A program made the translations under genes and the position numbers. Of a DNA stretch of 64,000 nucleotides, positions 1 to 9,582 are shown one piece after another. The notes under the pieces are model-generated. The model saw only the letters and a list, made by a program, of their open reading frames with translations, was not told the origin of the DNA and did not search any database. The DNA is taken from the NCBI RefSeq assembly GCF_963664135.1, contig NZ_OY760905.1, positions 2,072,736-2,136,735 on the forward strand, written 5' to 3'. Every line of letters begins with the position of its first letter. The first letter of the stretch is position 1. Source of the stretch: an uncultured Acetobacterium sp. (GTDB lineage Bacteria > Bacillota > Clostridia > Eubacteriales > Eubacteriaceae).

Positions 1-812
1 TTAATGAAGTTCTGATCAATACTGAACACGTGAGAAGTGGCTGAAACAGTCAGTTTCTGGATAAACTCAAAGGTGCTATACTCCGGAAAGTTGGCGACAA
101 TTTCGGATACTTCCCGAACCCCATTCCCCGGGCATAAAAAAATAAAAGCAATGTTCCCCAGCAAAACAATAGCCATGATGATCAGATACCAGTTAAGTGA
201 TTTTTTATAGATAAAATATATGGCAAAAACAAGATAAATCGTTACTAAGATAGCGGCAACGATTTCCATGTTCATTCCGAACAGGGTCGCCACAATATAC
301 AGAGGATATTCATACCCTCGAATTCTTTCCCTAAAGAAAATCTTTTTAATCGGATAAATTGCCACTAAACTAAAGGTCAGGGGCCATAAATAATGAATGC
401 TGGTTACCACCCATCCGGCGGTTGTCATCATTGAAACAAAGGGAACGCAGGCTAACAGAAAAACAATTACCCAATTGGTTTTGAGATTATTGTCATAAAC
501 AAAGAGTTTAGAGATCATGAAAGATAATAGAAAGTAAACAAGGACGTTTATAATTGAAAAAAGCCCGAATGAATTCCCGGCAAAGAATGCTGCGACGGGC
601 ATAATAATAATTCGCGAACTCCAACTATTGTAAGCACCACAAATAAAAGTCAGCACAGGTTCTTTGTAAAAAACGGTCCCGTAAGTAATGTCATCTCCAG
701 AGGGGCTAACAAAAAGATGAAATAGCAGAATGAAAAAAGCCAAAATCAGCATTGGGAAATATTCCCAATGCGTCAATTTGAATATTTTTGATCGAATCAC
801 AGCTAATATCAT
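1..812 (-). CDS. Partial polytopic membrane protein, DUF6056-like
   Basis: The reading frame opens at ATG 812-810 behind a GGAGGG ribosome binding site and stays open for 270 codons to the window edge, so the C-terminus is missing. The protein is strongly hydrophobic with many predicted membrane spans. SGDDITYG lies near residue 38, YNSWSSR near residue 61 and CPGNG near residue 228. This is the same layout as the downstream-facing neighbour at 825-2207 (ADD..Y, WGGR, APGN), so the two appear to be paralogues. The DUF6056 family has no established activity; the architecture resembles membrane GT-C glycosyltransferases, and the surface-polysaccharide locus supports such a role, but this is inference. 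Confidence 0.7.
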   Translation of the reverse strand, partial: MILAVIRSKIFKLTHWEYFPMLILAFFILLFHLFVSPSGDDITYGTVFYKEPVLTFICGAYNSWSSRIIIMPVAAFFAGNSFGLFSIINVLVYFLLSFMISKLFVYDNNLKTNWVIVFLLACVPFVSMMTTAGWVVTSIHYLWPLTFSLVAIYPIKKIFFRERIRGYEYPLYIVATLFGMNMEIVAAILVTIYLVFAIYFIYKKSLNWYLIIMAIVLLGNIAFIFLCPGNGVREVSEIVANFPEYSTFEFIQKLTVSATSHVFSIDQNFI

Positions 813-824
813 ATTCCCTCCACA

Positions 825-2207
825 CTAAGGTTTCAAGATGATATTAGGAACCCCGAAATAATCTGCTAAGGCTCGGTTTACCCAATGATTTGGATCCATT
901 TGCACATCCTTCAATCCATACATACCATTATGACTGGACAAAGGCACAATCTCCGGCACCTGAATGAGCGCTTCGCTTTTCTGTTCTTGAATCATTTGAA
1001 CGCGAGCCAGATATTGTTTGTTGACTGTCATGGCGTCAACGCCTACATATCCCAAGGACATTACATAGAATACAAGCAGACAACATCCTGGTATTAAAAT
1101 AAATTTTCTAATCCGTTTCTGATTTAATTTCAACTGACTTAACGCATAAACGATCGCAATGATTAAAAATGCTGCCAAACCAAACATCGCCCGAGGCGGA
1201 AATTTAGGAGGCGCCAGCATGACAAACATGGCTGCCACTGCTGCCAGCACAAAAATTCCAAAGACGACTATTTCTTTTTGCGTTTTTTCATTTTTTAACA
1301 ACACAAATGCGATGGCAGCTAAAAGAACCAATGGCATCAGCGCATAAAGATTATAAGCAAAATATGAAAGCCGGGTAATAATCGGGTTTGATCCCACCAT
1401 CATTGTTACTTCTGAGACAGCCGATTCATTGGTCGCCCGCAGTCCATTTCCTGGTGCAAAAATCATGCAGAGGAAGCCACAGATTGAGAAAAACAAGCCA
1501 GTAAATGCAAATGCCGGAATATCAATTTTTCGTTTATAGTAAACCAAACAAAACATGAGCATAATTAAGATCATCGCTCCTGCTGTGTTCTCATTCGTGA
1601 TACCGCTTAAAAAAAACAAGGGCGCCATAATTATTGCAAACCAAATACTTTTTAGTATTTTTGTTTGTTTTTCTTCGTACAGTCGAAACGGTAAGAGTGC
1701 CAATAAAATGATTGTTCCACACCATAAATAATTGCAGGAACCGGTTAACCACATAACGGTTTGGCCAAACATTGGGGTGAAAAACCAAATCAAAATTGTT
1801 GTCAATAATATTAATTCAAAGCGAATTTTTCGCCCGACTGCCAAAAAATACACCGCCAAACAAAAAACAATATAACAAACACTATTGGCAATATTAAAAA
1901 TATCTTTTCCTAAGAACATAAACAGCTGAGTAAGTGTTTCAGCTATGACGCGACCACCCCAAGTCAGATAATAGGTGGTTTGAGAAGTAATGATATCACT
2001 GATGCTCGTTACTGGCGTCGAAGTACCAAAGATAAATGTATACACAAAATCATCTGCGATCAATGGCGTTTTCAGATTTAAAAACAACATATAAAAAAAT
2101 GTTAACACCAACACCGCAAAAAAAAGAATTCGATTTGTTCTCTTCGATTTCAACAAATTCTCAATCAATTGATTTGAACTTTTCCTAACAAAATGGTCAT
2201 TATCCAT
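825..2207 (-). CDS. Polytopic membrane protein, DUF6056-like
   Basis: A 460-residue protein with a cytoplasmic N-terminus followed by a dozen or so hydrophobic segments. The IADDFVYTF motif near residue 50, TWGGRV near residue 83 and FAPGNG near residue 252 are the landmarks that define DUF6056-type proteins. The acidic pair at the start of the first extracytoplasmic loop is where GT-C glycosyltransferases keep their catalytic acid, so a lipid-linked sugar transfer or glycan-modifying role is plausible but not shown. It sits 13 bp from its truncated paralogue and 81 bp from the EamA pair, on the same strand as the whole polysaccharide locus. Confidence 0.7.
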   Translation of the reverse strand: MDNDHFVRKSSNQLIENLLKSKRTNRILFFAVLVLTFFYMLFLNLKTPLIADDFVYTFIFGTSTPVTSISDIITSQTTYYLTWGGRVIAETLTQLFMFLGKDIFNIANSVCYIVFCLAVYFLAVGRKIRFELILLTTILIWFFTPMFGQTVMWLTGSCNYLWCGTIILLALLPFRLYEEKQTKILKSIWFAIIMAPLFFLSGITNENTAGAMILIMLMFCLVYYKRKIDIPAFAFTGLFFSICGFLCMIFAPGNGLRATNESAVSEVTMMVGSNPIITRLSYFAYNLYALMPLVLLAAIAFVLLKNEKTQKEIVVFGIFVLAAVAAMFVMLAPPKFPPRAMFGLAAFLIIAIVYALSQLKLNQKRIRKFILIPGCCLLVFYVMSLGYVGVDAMTVNKQYLARVQMIQEQKSEALIQVPEIVPLSSHNGMYGLKDVQMDPNHWVNRALADYFGVPNIILKP

Positions 2208-2288
2208 CTTTAATCACACACTACCCTCTTAAAATTAAGTATCCAATTTTTAAAATAGAATACTGCTAATCATTCTACTCTTATTTGC

Positions 2289-2642
2289 TTAAATAAAAGC
2301 ATAAACAAATATACCACCGACAATTAATAGGTTTCCAATAATCTTACGCCGGCTTAATTTCTCTTTCAAAATAAGCATCCCCAAGATTCCAACATAAATA
2401 TAGCCGGTGGATTCCAACACCGGTCCGATCGTCAATGGGACACCGCGATAGGCGAAGGTCGTTAAAAGCGAAGAGCCAAAGAAAAAGAAATATGCCCCAA
2501 TTACATAAGGATTTAAATATTCTCTTAATCGGGTTTCATAGTGAATCATGGCACTCTTCTTTAAAATAACCTGAGAAAGAGACGCCACTAAAACAGAAAA
2601 TAGATATAAGACATAGTAAAACCATTCATTATTTATCATCAC
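2289..2642 (-). CDS. EamA/SMR-type half transporter, second of a pair
   Basis: A 117-residue, four-helix membrane protein of the drug/metabolite transporter superfamily (EamA half-unit), comparable in size to ArnF. The run GPVLESTGYIYVGILGMLILKEKL is typical of the second half of the fold, where glycine- and proline-rich helices end in the conserved LKEKLS loop. Its start (MMINNEW) overlaps the end of the upstream half gene by 14 bp, indicating translational coupling and probably a heterodimer. In ArnE/ArnF such pairs flip undecaprenyl-phosphate-linked sugars. A similar lipid-linked sugar flipping role is inferred here from the glycosyltransferase neighbours. Confidence 0.75.
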   Translation of the reverse strand: MMINNEWFYYVLYLFSVLVASLSQVILKKSAMIHYETRLREYLNPYVIGAYFFFFGSSLLTTFAYRGVPLTIGPVLESTGYIYVGILGMLILKEKLSRRKIIGNLLIVGGIFVYAFI

Positions 2643-2967
2643 TTACCACCAAATATATTCCTGAAACAATAATGATTGAGCCCAAAAGCATCCCCCACCG
2701 TAGGGTTTCTCCAAAAAACAAATAACCCCAGACAATTCCCCATAGAATGGTAATTGCTTTGTTCGCAAAAGCAACTGTTAAGGGGAACCGTTTCAATATT
2801 TGTTGCCAGAGTATCGCGTAAACAAACAATACAGATAAAAACAATCCATAATATAGGATGAAATCAAAGGATAGAAACACCTTTGAACTGGCTATTTTTG
2901 CAAAAATCCCTCCAATCGAATAGAGTAATAAACTTGCGTGTAAGAATAAATAGTTTTTTAATTTCAT
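2629..2967 (-). CDS. EamA/SMR-type half transporter, first of a pair
   Basis: A 112-residue protein with four predicted helices. It contains FPLTVAFANKAITILWGIVW and a loop FGETLRWG matching the EamA half-domain. It precedes and overlaps the 117-residue half unit, so the two together make one eight-helix transporter equivalent, as in ArnE/ArnF. The 3' end codes for SDDK inside the overlap. The likely substrate is a polyprenyl-phosphate sugar, by analogy and context only. A small multidrug-resistance pump is the main alternative. Confidence 0.75.
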   Translation of the reverse strand: MKLKNYLFLHASLLLYSIGGIFAKIASSKVFLSFDFILYYGLFLSVLFVYAILWQQILKRFPLTVAFANKAITILWGIVWGYLFFGETLRWGMLLGSIIIVSGIYLVVSDDK

Positions 2968-3027
2968 TGTTCCCTCAATTCGAGTTTAGTTTTTTATAAA
3001 AATCACCTATTAAAAGCACTCCTTCCA

Positions 3028-4761
3028 TTATAACTGAGTACTTTTTTCTGTCGCATTAAGTTTCTTATTCAATCTAGAATCATTAATCATTTCGATGATT
3101 TTATATAATGAAATTGCATTGAAAGCGACAATTAATGGGTATGCTCCCGCTAAATACCAGTAAGAAATGGCTGTATAGGCTGATATTTCAGTATAGGCAA
3201 CGCCGATGGCAAGTACAAACGCGCTAAATAATAATCCCGACAAAACCAACCAAAAATCAAGGAGATTGTATTTCTTTCGCCATTTTTTTATCAAAATCAG
3301 AACAGTGATACAACCATAGGCTATTCCACTCAGCAAAAAAACAAGAACGCCACAAAGTTGATAAATACTTTGTATGCCATTTAATATTTGAATGCGTACC
3401 TGATCATTCCATTTTGTTGTTTCGCCTGGATATTGTGCCAGATTATTCGTTACTCTTTCAAAAAGTCGAATGCCATTGCGGCCATCATCGATACTTTCCA
3501 AAACACTGGTTTTAAGCGACTCAAAGCCTGCAACATAATGGATTGTCACTAAAAAGGCCTGCGGTAATTCTCCCCAGTAATTATCGCGCCAGGGCGACAT
3601 TAAAGCAGAAGGCATCGTATTTCTTTTTTCTAGTTTTCCGCTTTCAAAAGCAGCTTCAAGCTCGCTGTTTACTTGTGCATAAAAATTATTAGCCATTTGG
3701 GCGTTCTGGTAATAGCCACTATTTGCAACTGCTTCTCTCAAACTCCAAAAAAACCAGCCATCTTCGACTTCCCTTTTTTCAACATCTTTACCATACCAGG
3801 ACCAATGATCCATACTTGCTGCTATTTCATCACTGATGCCGCTTAAGGTTGGTGATACTTGACATATTTTTTCCATTGAACTCAAAGGGACGGAAACATT
3901 GTGAATTTCTTCACTGGCTTGAACCGAATAGATTAATTTAATTGTTTTCGTGTAATTGCTATCATTTAATTCGTTGGTCGTGTATACCCCATAGTAAGCA
4001 TAATTAATACTCGATATAATTATCGTCGTTACTAAAAGTATGACAATTGGACTCCCGACAATTAAAGATCTTTTAACTTTCTCTTTTGATTGCAGTTCTT
4101 TTTTCAAAAAAATCGTCAGCCAAGTAATGATGATAACGCCTAGCACCAATGGAATAATCCATATTCCATCTTCTCTTGAATGCCACAACGAGGCGAGCCC
4201 AAGGCCTCCGCCGATCGCCCATCCTGCAAGCATCCACTTCTTTTCAAATCGATTAAGATAGACTGCAAACATACAACCGCTAATCATTAGAACTTGAGCT
4301 GCGACAAGACTATTTCGATACACTCTAACAAACGTTTCATTTGCAAATGAAATCGGATTGAATATTAAAACAAAAAAGATAATATACAAAGGTAGTTCAT
4401 TTTTGAATAATTTTTTTACGCCCATCACAAAAACAACGCATCCTAACGCATAAAATCCAGGAACTGCGATGGAATATGGGATTCCAAAAAGAGCATTAAT
4501 GGCAAGAAAAAGCGGGAAAAAAACACCTTTTACCAAAGTTAATTCTGAATAACTACCCAACCATTGTCCTTTTATCAAGGAATCTGCCATATTTACCATC
4601 ATGCGATCATCATGTCCCGCTCCAGGGTATGCAAATATAGGAAGCCCTGTCAGTAATAATTGTTTTATTATTATTGCTATAATCATGAATAATATCAATT
4701 GATTTTCTTTAATAAAATACCCTAATTTACTGTTTTTTGATCGTTTTGCAAAAGCAACCAT
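3028..4761 (-). CDS. Large membrane protein, putative GT-C-type glycosyltransferase
   Basis: A 577-residue protein with a hydrophobic N-terminal helix, then AGHDDRMM near residue 47 and TLVKGVFFPLFLA near residue 75, followed by many membrane spans and one long soluble loop (about residues 250-430). The acidic HDD motif in the first external loop resembles the catalytic acid position of GT-C enzymes that use polyprenyl-phosphate sugars. I do not recognise a named family. The gene lies 20 bp from a Dpm/GtrB-like transferase (4782-5732), which would make exactly the lipid-linked sugar donor such an enzyme needs. Confidence 0.65.
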   Translation of the reverse strand: MVAFAKRSKNSKLGYFIKENQLILFMIIAIIIKQLLLTGLPIFAYPGAGHDDRMMVNMADSLIKGQWLGSYSELTLVKGVFFPLFLAINALFGIPYSIAVPGFYALGCVVFVMGVKKLFKNELPLYIIFFVLIFNPISFANETFVRVYRNSLVAAQVLMISGCMFAVYLNRFEKKWMLAGWAIGGGLGLASLWHSREDGIWIIPLVLGVIIITWLTIFLKKELQSKEKVKRSLIVGSPIVILLVTTIIISSINYAYYGVYTTNELNDSNYTKTIKLIYSVQASEEIHNVSVPLSSMEKICQVSPTLSGISDEIAASMDHWSWYGKDVEKREVEDGWFFWSLREAVANSGYYQNAQMANNFYAQVNSELEAAFESGKLEKRNTMPSALMSPWRDNYWGELPQAFLVTIHYVAGFESLKTSVLESIDDGRNGIRLFERVTNNLAQYPGETTKWNDQVRIQILNGIQSIYQLCGVLVFLLSGIAYGCITVLILIKKWRKKYNLLDFWLVLSGLLFSAFVLAIGVAYTEISAYTAISYWYLAGAYPLIVAFNAISLYKIIEMINDSRLNKKLNATEKSTQL

Positions 4762-4781
4762 TAACTCACCTAGATTCCTTA

Positions 4782-5732
4782 TTATTTTGTTTTATCTTGA
4801 TTCCATATTTCATTAAGCATATTTAAGTATCGCTCAAAATTATGGCGATGCTGTTTTTTTAGCACTTCTAGTATTACGCCACTGAAAAAGCCAATAATTG
4901 CGATAATCCACAACGCTGTAATAACAATCAAAGTCGGATATTTTGCAACCGTTCCGGTATCTAAATAATTCATTACAATCGGAACAAAGAATGCCCCACC
5001 GATAACAACTAATATCAATGAGATGATCGAAAAAAATGAATAAGGTTTTGTATCTCTGAATAAAGTTCCAATGGTTTTTAAAACTTTATAGCCATCCGTG
5101 TATGTATTTAGTTTGGATTCGCTGCCCTCCGGCCGATCACGATAATCAATCTCTACTTCAACAATTTTAAAATTATTATCCAATGCAAAAATCGTCATTT
5201 CGGTTTCTATTTCAAATCCTTTTGATGTCACCGGAAATGATTTTATGAATTCTTTTGTAAATCCCCTTGATCCTGTCATGATATCTTTAACTTCTGCTTT
5301 AAATAAAATGTTAATAAGTTTTCTGACCAAAACATTTCCGATATTATGAAATGGTCGTTTATTTTCAGTGAAATAGGTCGATGACAAACGATCACCGATA
5401 ACCATATCTGCTCTGTTTTCAAGAATCTGTTTCTCTAATTCCAATGCAAATTCAGCAGGGTAAGTATCATCCCCATCAGTCATAATGTAACAATCTGCAT
5501 CAATATCTCTAAACATTGCTCTGACAACATTGCCTTTTCCCTGTCGATATTCATATCTGACAATTGCTCCAGCTTTTCGGGCTATTTCATCTGTTCCATC
5601 TGACGAGTTATTATCATAAACATATATATCTGCATGCGGCATTACCGCCTGGTGATCTCTAATGACCTTCTCTATCGTTTTGGACTCATTATAACAAGGG
5701 ATAAGTATCGCAGTTTTTTGTATTTTTTCCAT
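4782..5732 (-). CDS. GT2 polyprenyl-phosphate glycosyltransferase with C-terminal membrane helices
   Basis: A 316-residue protein. The N-terminal GT-A domain (about residues 1-215) starts AILIPCYNESKTIEKVI and carries DNNSSDGT near residue 41 and the metal-binding MTDGDDTYPAEFA near residue 84. Two hydrophobic helices follow at about 233-255 and 267-290, and the C-terminal tail is cytoplasmic. This is the DPM1/GtrB layout: transfer of a sugar from a nucleotide donor to undecaprenyl phosphate at the inner face of the membrane. Donor sugar cannot be read from sequence. It is tightly spaced (18-20 bp) between two polytopic membrane proteins that may use its product. Confidence 0.85.
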   Translation of the reverse strand: MEKIQKTAILIPCYNESKTIEKVIRDHQAVMPHADIYVYDNNSSDGTDEIARKAGAIVRYEYRQGKGNVVRAMFRDIDADCYIMTDGDDTYPAEFALELEKQILENRADMVIGDRLSSTYFTENKRPFHNIGNVLVRKLINILFKAEVKDIMTGSRGFTKEFIKSFPVTSKGFEIETEMTIFALDNNFKIVEVEIDYRDRPEGSESKLNTYTDGYKVLKTIGTLFRDTKPYSFFSIISLILVVIGGAFFVPIVMNYLDTGTVAKYPTLIVITALWIIAIIGFFSGVILEVLKKQHRHNFERYLNMLNEIWNQDKTK

Positions 5733-5750
5733 ATTAAATACCTTTCAATT

Positions 5751-7910
5751 CTAATTAAATTCTAATCCGTATATCGTAAACCCATTACCACTTGTTAATG
5801 GGTTGAATTTTACCTTTTCATTTGACAAACCTGTTAAATTTCGTTTCGATAAAACATATTTCACCTCCATTTTTTTCAAATCTGATGTGCTAAGATTTAC
5901 TGTAAAGAGATCAGCTGAATTTAAAACAAAATTTGTTTTTTCATTATCGCCAATCAAGTTAACCGTTATGTGTGCATAGCGGTTATAAATATTTTCATTC
6001 GACCGATCAGGATCCACTGAGTACCATCGTTCCAAATTCGGATAAACATTTGTTGAGTTTATCGTTGGCGCTCCTACCATTATTGGTATGTTGGTTGAGG
6101 GATAACCCATTTCTTCCCCCGAATCTACAATCCACAAGCCGTTGTCATTATTACTGATTTCCGCAATTTTTTTTACGATATCTTGATTATAGATAACATC
6201 CAGGCCTCGAACCACTGGATTCACAAGCATTCCTGAAACAAACATAATTCCGATTGTTAAAACAAGAAATGTTTTTTGAGCAATTGGCTTTTTCCAGCTT
6301 AATAAAACATAAAACATCCCACAGATTAGCGGAGCAATTAACAAGGCCATTTTTGTATCAATATATCCTTCATAAACGTTTATTGACATACTCGTCATAA
6401 AACATCCTAAAATTATCGCGATAGTCATCTTTATCCACCGCGAAAATTCGGTTTCAATCAAAGTCAATGCTCGCATTAGCAGTAGAATATTGAGTAATCC
6501 GACTGCCAGAAAAACCCGTGCAGGCTGGGCGTGACTCAGTAAACTTATCTTTGCCAGCCAATCTGGCCATTGCACCAAACAATAACCAGAAAGAATAATA
6601 AAGCTAATAAAAAACAGTGTTAAATAAACATCTCTCTTTTTCTCTTTGAAATATACCCATAATGCCAAAAATATCCCCATCGGGAAAAAATCATAAAACG
6701 CCGATAGTTCACAAACGTTAGCATATGGTAATTCCCGGGATGTCCCAAAAAAAATATTTCCGAGATATAGAAAAAAACGATTAAATTGTCCTCCTCCAGT
6801 TTCAAAACGGTCCCCTGGATAAACGGTACCGATTACCGAAAGAATTGTATCATAGGATAGCGAAAAAATGTATCCCATTCCGCATCCCAAAGCAATAATA
6901 ATACATATAAAAATGACAGTATCTTTTTTTCGCCAAACTATTTTTTGGCGATTTTCATAGCAAAGCCCAATCAATAATGCTAAAAAAACATAAAAAAGTG
7001 GAATCTGCCATGCCGGATAAAGTGCAAGGATATAACCGCCAGTACAAATTAACATAATAGCAGCAAACAAACTTCGCAAATAATAATTATCGGTATTAAT
7101 ATACAAGTACACCATTACAATCAACAACTGTCCAAAAACAAGCATTTCGATCAAGCTATTTACCGCAAACCACCATTGAACGATTGGTGCCCACGTCATT
7201 AAAACTGCGTAGCTTGTCGCTAATACTTTGTTTCTTTTGCATAAGATCATAGCAAATTCAAAAGATACCAAAAACAACCCAATAATTCGACCCATCCAAA
7301 AAAACGAAAGACCATTTTCAGGTGGAAGTACCAAATAACCCCAATGAAAGGGTCTGAAAAGCACAGCAATGTTTTTAACCGGCTGTCCATAAACAATAAA
7401 TGCATCTGTCAATGCACCACGCATCGTTTCACTAAAATAAGGGAAAGCCCCCGAGTGATTGAAATATTGTGATAGCATCATTGGCGTATTGACTGCCCAT
7501 TCATCACTTCGGACACTTCGAAAAATCCCAATTAGGGGATTGTATTTTTCTGTTGCTTCAAAAATATATTGCCAATATTGTATTGACGAACCGTGAATTC
7601 CCGCCACCACTAATAGCAGAAATATAATGCCACTAATAGCATAACGATACTGATACAAATAGTGGAACACTTTATTTCGATCAAAACAATTCAAGATAAT
7701 TATTGTTATCGTTGTAAATGATCCAATTAAAAAGATGCGTTTCCATCGTACTGCTAAGATAAAATGATAAAAAAAGTTTTTATCGAGAATTTCATAAGGC
7801 GAAATAGCCATTTCAATGATAAGAAAATATAATTCCATTAAAACTGGTAACAAAACTAATAATAGGAGACTTATTAGAATCATAATTTTCTTATTTTCAA
7901 GTTTAATCAT
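5751..7910 (-). CDS. Large polytopic membrane protein of the polysaccharide locus
   Basis: A 719-residue protein with about a dozen hydrophobic segments in residues 1-560 and a soluble C-terminal region with many Asn and Thr residues (about 560-719). The first long external loop (about residues 125-175) contains RSVRSDEWAVNTP and ends in FSETMRGA. I do not recognise a characterised family. Length, topology and an acidic residue in the first external loop are compatible with a GT-C glycosyltransferase. It is followed after 18 bp by the polyprenyl-phosphate transferase gene, suggesting one transcription unit. Confidence 0.6.
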   Translation of the reverse strand: MIKLENKKIMILISLLLLVLLPVLMELYFLIIEMAISPYEILDKNFFYHFILAVRWKRIFLIGSFTTITIIILNCFDRNKVFHYLYQYRYAISGIIFLLLVVAGIHGSSIQYWQYIFEATEKYNPLIGIFRSVRSDEWAVNTPMMLSQYFNHSGAFPYFSETMRGALTDAFIVYGQPVKNIAVLFRPFHWGYLVLPPENGLSFFWMGRIIGLFLVSFEFAMILCKRNKVLATSYAVLMTWAPIVQWWFAVNSLIEMLVFGQLLIVMVYLYINTDNYYLRSLFAAIMLICTGGYILALYPAWQIPLFYVFLALLIGLCYENRQKIVWRKKDTVIFICIIIALGCGMGYIFSLSYDTILSVIGTVYPGDRFETGGGQFNRFFLYLGNIFFGTSRELPYANVCELSAFYDFFPMGIFLALWVYFKEKKRDVYLTLFFISFIILSGYCLVQWPDWLAKISLLSHAQPARVFLAVGLLNILLLMRALTLIETEFSRWIKMTIAIILGCFMTSMSINVYEGYIDTKMALLIAPLICGMFYVLLSWKKPIAQKTFLVLTIGIMFVSGMLVNPVVRGLDVIYNQDIVKKIAEISNNDNGLWIVDSGEEMGYPSTNIPIMVGAPTINSTNVYPNLERWYSVDPDRSNENIYNRYAHITVNLIGDNEKTNFVLNSADLFTVNLSTSDLKKMEVKYVLSKRNLTGLSNEKVKFNPLTSGNGFTIYGLEFN

Positions 7911-7989
7911 GCAAAATCTCCCACCTAAAATAGTTTATTAATATAAATATGACGCTTTGTATTCTAAACTTGATTATATTTTACACCGA

Positions 7990-9534
7990 TTAATAATATT
8001 GTTTTATCGTTAGTGCAAGCGATATAATAATAAAATAGATTGGCACAATCGTCGTCATGATGTCATACTGCTTTATTTGACTCGGTTTAAGCTGCTCAAA
8101 CGATGGTCCAATATTCAACAAAAAAGGGATGATCGGAAGAAAACCAATGAAATAACGCCCTTGAACGCCGTTTATGATAGTTGAACCGACTGGCGTCCAG
8201 GTTAAATACATCGACAATTCGATTGCCATATATATCCCTAAAATAACGATTAAACTACCAAATCGAGCCAATTTACTCTGAACAAACTCTCGTGGATAAA
8301 AAACTGAGATCGAGCCAAAAAAGAATAAATATAATAACCCAATCCCATTTGATCCATATGTTAACCAGCCAAAATTAAAAAGCATCAAATAATTTGTGAT
8401 ACCTTCAATCAAATTGTGCCCAAAAATCTGACTATTTTGGATCGGATCACTGATAAAAAACTGCAGCTGCTCTTTCATATTCACACCAGCCGGCAAAAAA
8501 GGGTGTGGTATCGAAGAGTATGCTTTCATCCAAACCAGTGAAAACACGGCTGTCAACACAATCGCTAAAAAGCCTAACCTGTATATCCATCGCTTTTGAT
8601 ATTTATTTCCGGGAATGAATACCAATAACAAAATCAATAAAACAAAAGGAAACTTCGTCAGTGTTATCAACATGCATAATCCTGTATAACTCACCATTTC
8701 AAGTAGACCAATTGAATGATTTGCTTTATTCAATAAATACAGAAAATAAGCAAATGTTACAAATATAATGCCAATTCCAAATGCATCCTGATTGTAAGAA
8801 GCCGCAATATATACTGCCATGGGAATGGTCCCCACAACAAAAAATATTTTTTTTAAAACTGGTGTTAACTTGATTGCCATACTCACCATAATTGCATAAA
8901 AGAGAACATTAGTTATCCTTCCTAAATAAAATGTCCAAAGCACACTGAGATTAATGAGCCGTCCCAATCCAATACCAATCGCCTGGGGTATATAGGAAAT
9001 AAAAGAATATGCATTTGTTGCCTTTAATCCATTACTCTCATTTTGTTGAACATCACTGTCCGGTATGTTTAAGGTATTCACCAAGATTGTTTTTTGAGAT
9101 TGATTCTTTAATAATTTATAGTCTTCACTAATCAATAGCTCTGAATCGAGATTGCTGACTGTTAATTTACCTTCAGCTAAATACATCGCTCGAGCTAGAT
9201 GAGCTGTTTCATCAGGCGTATCCAAAATTGGAGTGATCAAAGAAAAAACGATGCCAAAGCTTAAAATAATAATAAATGCATCTCGCTGTAACTTCTTTCC
9301 TGTAAAAAAAATTATCAACACAGTTATGATGAGCACAATACCCATCACAAGCGGAACCGTATTAACCAATCCTCCAAAAAAGAATAAAAAGGATAAAAAT
9401 ATCAGTCCACCGATAGTTGCATATAACCATCGGTCCTTGAAGTCAGAAAGAACAACCAACCAAATTGCAGCAGGTTTTATCTGTCTGATTTGTCTTATTA
9501 TTATTTCTATTCGGTCCATCAATCTTTGAACCAT
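7990..9534 (-). CDS. DUF2142 family membrane protein
   Basis: A 514-residue polytopic protein. After two N-terminal helices it shows PILDTPDETAHLARAMYLAEG near residue 104, the hallmark PDE..H..RA segment of DUF2142 proteins, which occur in O-antigen, teichoic acid and mycobacterial-type wall glycan loci. Start ATG 9534-9532 follows an AAGAGGTG ribosome binding site. The family is membrane-embedded and suspected to be a GT-C-like transferase; no reaction is established. Its neighbours are the priming sugar transferase on one side and another large membrane protein on the other. Confidence 0.75.
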   Translation of the reverse strand: MVQRLMDRIEIIIRQIRQIKPAAIWLVVLSDFKDRWLYATIGGLIFLSFLFFFGGLVNTVPLVMGIVLIITVLIIFFTGKKLQRDAFIIILSFGIVFSLITPILDTPDETAHLARAMYLAEGKLTVSNLDSELLISEDYKLLKNQSQKTILVNTLNIPDSDVQQNESNGLKATNAYSFISYIPQAIGIGLGRLINLSVLWTFYLGRITNVLFYAIMVSMAIKLTPVLKKIFFVVGTIPMAVYIAASYNQDAFGIGIIFVTFAYFLYLLNKANHSIGLLEMVSYTGLCMLITLTKFPFVLLILLLVFIPGNKYQKRWIYRLGFLAIVLTAVFSLVWMKAYSSIPHPFLPAGVNMKEQLQFFISDPIQNSQIFGHNLIEGITNYLMLFNFGWLTYGSNGIGLLYLFFFGSISVFYPREFVQSKLARFGSLIVILGIYMAIELSMYLTWTPVGSTIINGVQGRYFIGFLPIIPFLLNIGPSFEQLKPSQIKQYDIMTTIVPIYFIIISLALTIKQYY

Positions 9535-9582
9535 AATTCACACCTCTTAAAGTTGTATTGACTTCACAGTGAGTTTTAAATA

